DNA of 64,000 bases from Hoeflea_A sp965204935. GTDB lineage: Bacteria; Pseudomonadota; Alphaproteobacteria; Rhizobiales; Rhizobiaceae. The stretch lies in assembly GCF_965204935.1 (NCBI RefSeq), contig NZ_CBDBFO010000002.1; one strand, written 5' to 3'. Each line of letters begins with the position of its first letter. Position 1 is the stretch's first letter. The notes under the pieces are model-generated. The model saw only the letters and a list, made by a program, of their open reading frames with translations, made no database searches and was not told the DNA's origin. The translations under genes and the position numbers were made by a program. Positions 63,269 through 64,000 of this stretch are shown in pieces.

Positions 63269-63577
63269 ATGGTAAGAACGATACTGCTGTCAGCGTGTTT
63301 GCTGATCGTCAGCCTACCGGCCCACGCACTCAGTCGTTATTCGACACCAACCCTTACTTGCGAACGTATACAGCAGATTCTGAAAACCGAGAATGCGGCT
63401 ATCCTTCGCTATCCTTCTCCCCGTATCTCTGATTTGACGCTCTATGATATTTACGTGTCGGAAACGCGGTTCTGCAGTGCCGGCGAGCGCGGCGTCACCG
63501 CCTATGTTCCCGCAAGCGATACGCGACAGTGCCGTGTCCTTGAATGCAAGGAACGCACCGACGACAGCAACCGGTAA
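63269..63577 (+). CDS. Small exported protein with four conserved-looking cysteines
   Basis: 102 residues. A Sec signal (MVRTILLSACLLIVSLPAHA, cleavage about 20) is followed by a mature part with cysteines at about 30, 69, 88 and 92 and the pattern ILRYPSPR. It resembles small exported hypothetical proteins common in rhizobia; no function is known. GAGGAGA and AGGGA lie before the ATG. It converges on the enoyl-CoA hydratase gene with an 18-base gap. Confidence 0.75.
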   Translation: MVRTILLSACLLIVSLPAHALSRYSTPTLTCERIQQILKTENAAILRYPSPRISDLTLYDIYVSETRFCSAGERGVTAYVPASDTRQCRVLECKERTDDSNR

Positions 63578-63595
63578 AGGCGGCGTCTTGCCGTT

Positions 63596-64000
63596 TTAGC
63601 GGCCTGTCCACTTCGGATCGCGCTTTTCGAGGAAAGCGCTGATTCCCTCTTCGGCATCGCGCGCCAGCATGTTCTCAGTCATGACCCAGGCGGTGTAGTC
63701 GTAGGCCTCCGCGAGCGGCCGTTCGATCTGCTGGTAGAAGGCTTCTTTGCCGATTTTCAGCGTGAGCGCGGATTTCGACGCGATCGCGGAAGCATATTTG
63801 TCAGACACGGTCCGCAGATACTCGCGCGGCACGATTCTATTGACCAGTCCGAATTCCTTTGCGCTGGATGCATCAATCGGTTCCCCCGTCAGGAGCATCT
63901 CCATGGCCTGCTTGCGGTGGGCGCCGCGCGAAACGGCCACCATGGGCGTGGAACAAAACAGACCGATATTCACGCCAGGCGTACAAAAGGTCGACGTGTC
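63596..64000 (-). CDS. Enoyl-CoA hydratase/isomerase family protein (N-terminus outside window)
   Basis: The frame is open to the last base, so about half of the protein is missing. The C-terminal part has FCTPGVNIGLFCST, MLLTGEPIDASSAKEFGLVN and FLEKRDPKW, typical of crotonase-family enoyl-CoA hydratases; the GVNIGLFCST segment is like ECHDC3-type proteins. The catalytic Glu at the usual first position is not in the visible part, so activity cannot be judged. Expected length of the complete protein is about 260 residues. Confidence 0.85.
   Translation of the reverse strand, partial: DTSTFCTPGVNIGLFCSTPMVAVSRGAHRKQAMEMLLTGEPIDASSAKEFGLVNRIVPREYLRTVSDKYASAIASKSALTLKIGKEAFYQQIERPLAEAYDYTAWVMTENMLARDAEEGISAFLEKRDPKWTGR

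Overview
The window is chromosomal DNA of an alphaproteobacterium, most likely order Hyphomicrobiales (Rhizobiales). The evidence is gene order and gene type: topA-rnr-DUF983-NUDIX-rpmG, divK-pleD, clpP-clpX-lon-hupB, and a single 14-subunit nuo operon that runs into birA-rnj-mce-DUF1467, with proS-lolC-lolD and dnaE nearby. ProRS is the short alphaproteobacterial form. The genus cannot be fixed from the sequence alone. Most of the window is core genome; I see no phage, insertion sequence or CRISPR array.

Layout. 1-7474 (+): end of dprA, then topA, rnr, a DUF983 protein, a NUDIX hydrolase and rpmG with a strong terminator. 7835-12066: divK-pleD (-), then a DUF3572 gene, a HAD-like protein and dinB (+). 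12079-21968 (mostly -): a quinone oxidoreductase with an AhpD-like partner, dnaE, a BenE-type transporter (+), a 28-codon gene with a near-ideal ribosome binding site, then lolD, lolC and proS. 21969-22565: a candidate small RNA with promoter and terminator. 22566-41378: a GNAT acetyltransferase (+), then a large minus-strand unit read as nuoA-B-C-D-(small exported protein)-E-F-G-H-I-J-K-L-M-N-birA-rnj-mce-DUF1467. 41762-48592: an accessory-looking block holding a strongly repetitive, Lys/Arg/His-rich exported protein, two divergent tRNA genes (Asp-GTC, Val-TAC), an enolase-superfamily enzyme, a GMC oxidoreductase and a MATE exporter. 48761-54268 (-): hupB, lon, clpX and clpP with heat-shock-type promoters before clpP and lon. 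54468-60292: a cytochrome P450, phnCDE (-), and phnF-phnM (+) diverging around a perfect palindromic operator. 60303-64000: a DsbB-like protein with an unusual cysteine layout and a 51-codon DUF5993 partner, metY, a CoA-binding protein, a small Cys-containing exported protein and the C-terminal part of an enoyl-CoA hydratase.

How the genes work together. The nuo cluster encodes all of respiratory complex I; three FeS-bearing peripheral subunits and seven membrane subunits are complete. DivK and PleD form the cell-cycle/c-di-GMP branch of the CckA-CtrA network. ClpXP, Lon and HU form the proteolysis/nucleoid block. The Phn genes import and begin to process phosphonates, but the C-P lyase core (phnGHIJKL) is not in this window.

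The least explained items are the repeat protein at 41762-43264, the candidate sRNA near 22196-22352, the small genes at 18349-18435 and 38241-38498, and the DsbB/DUF5993 pair.
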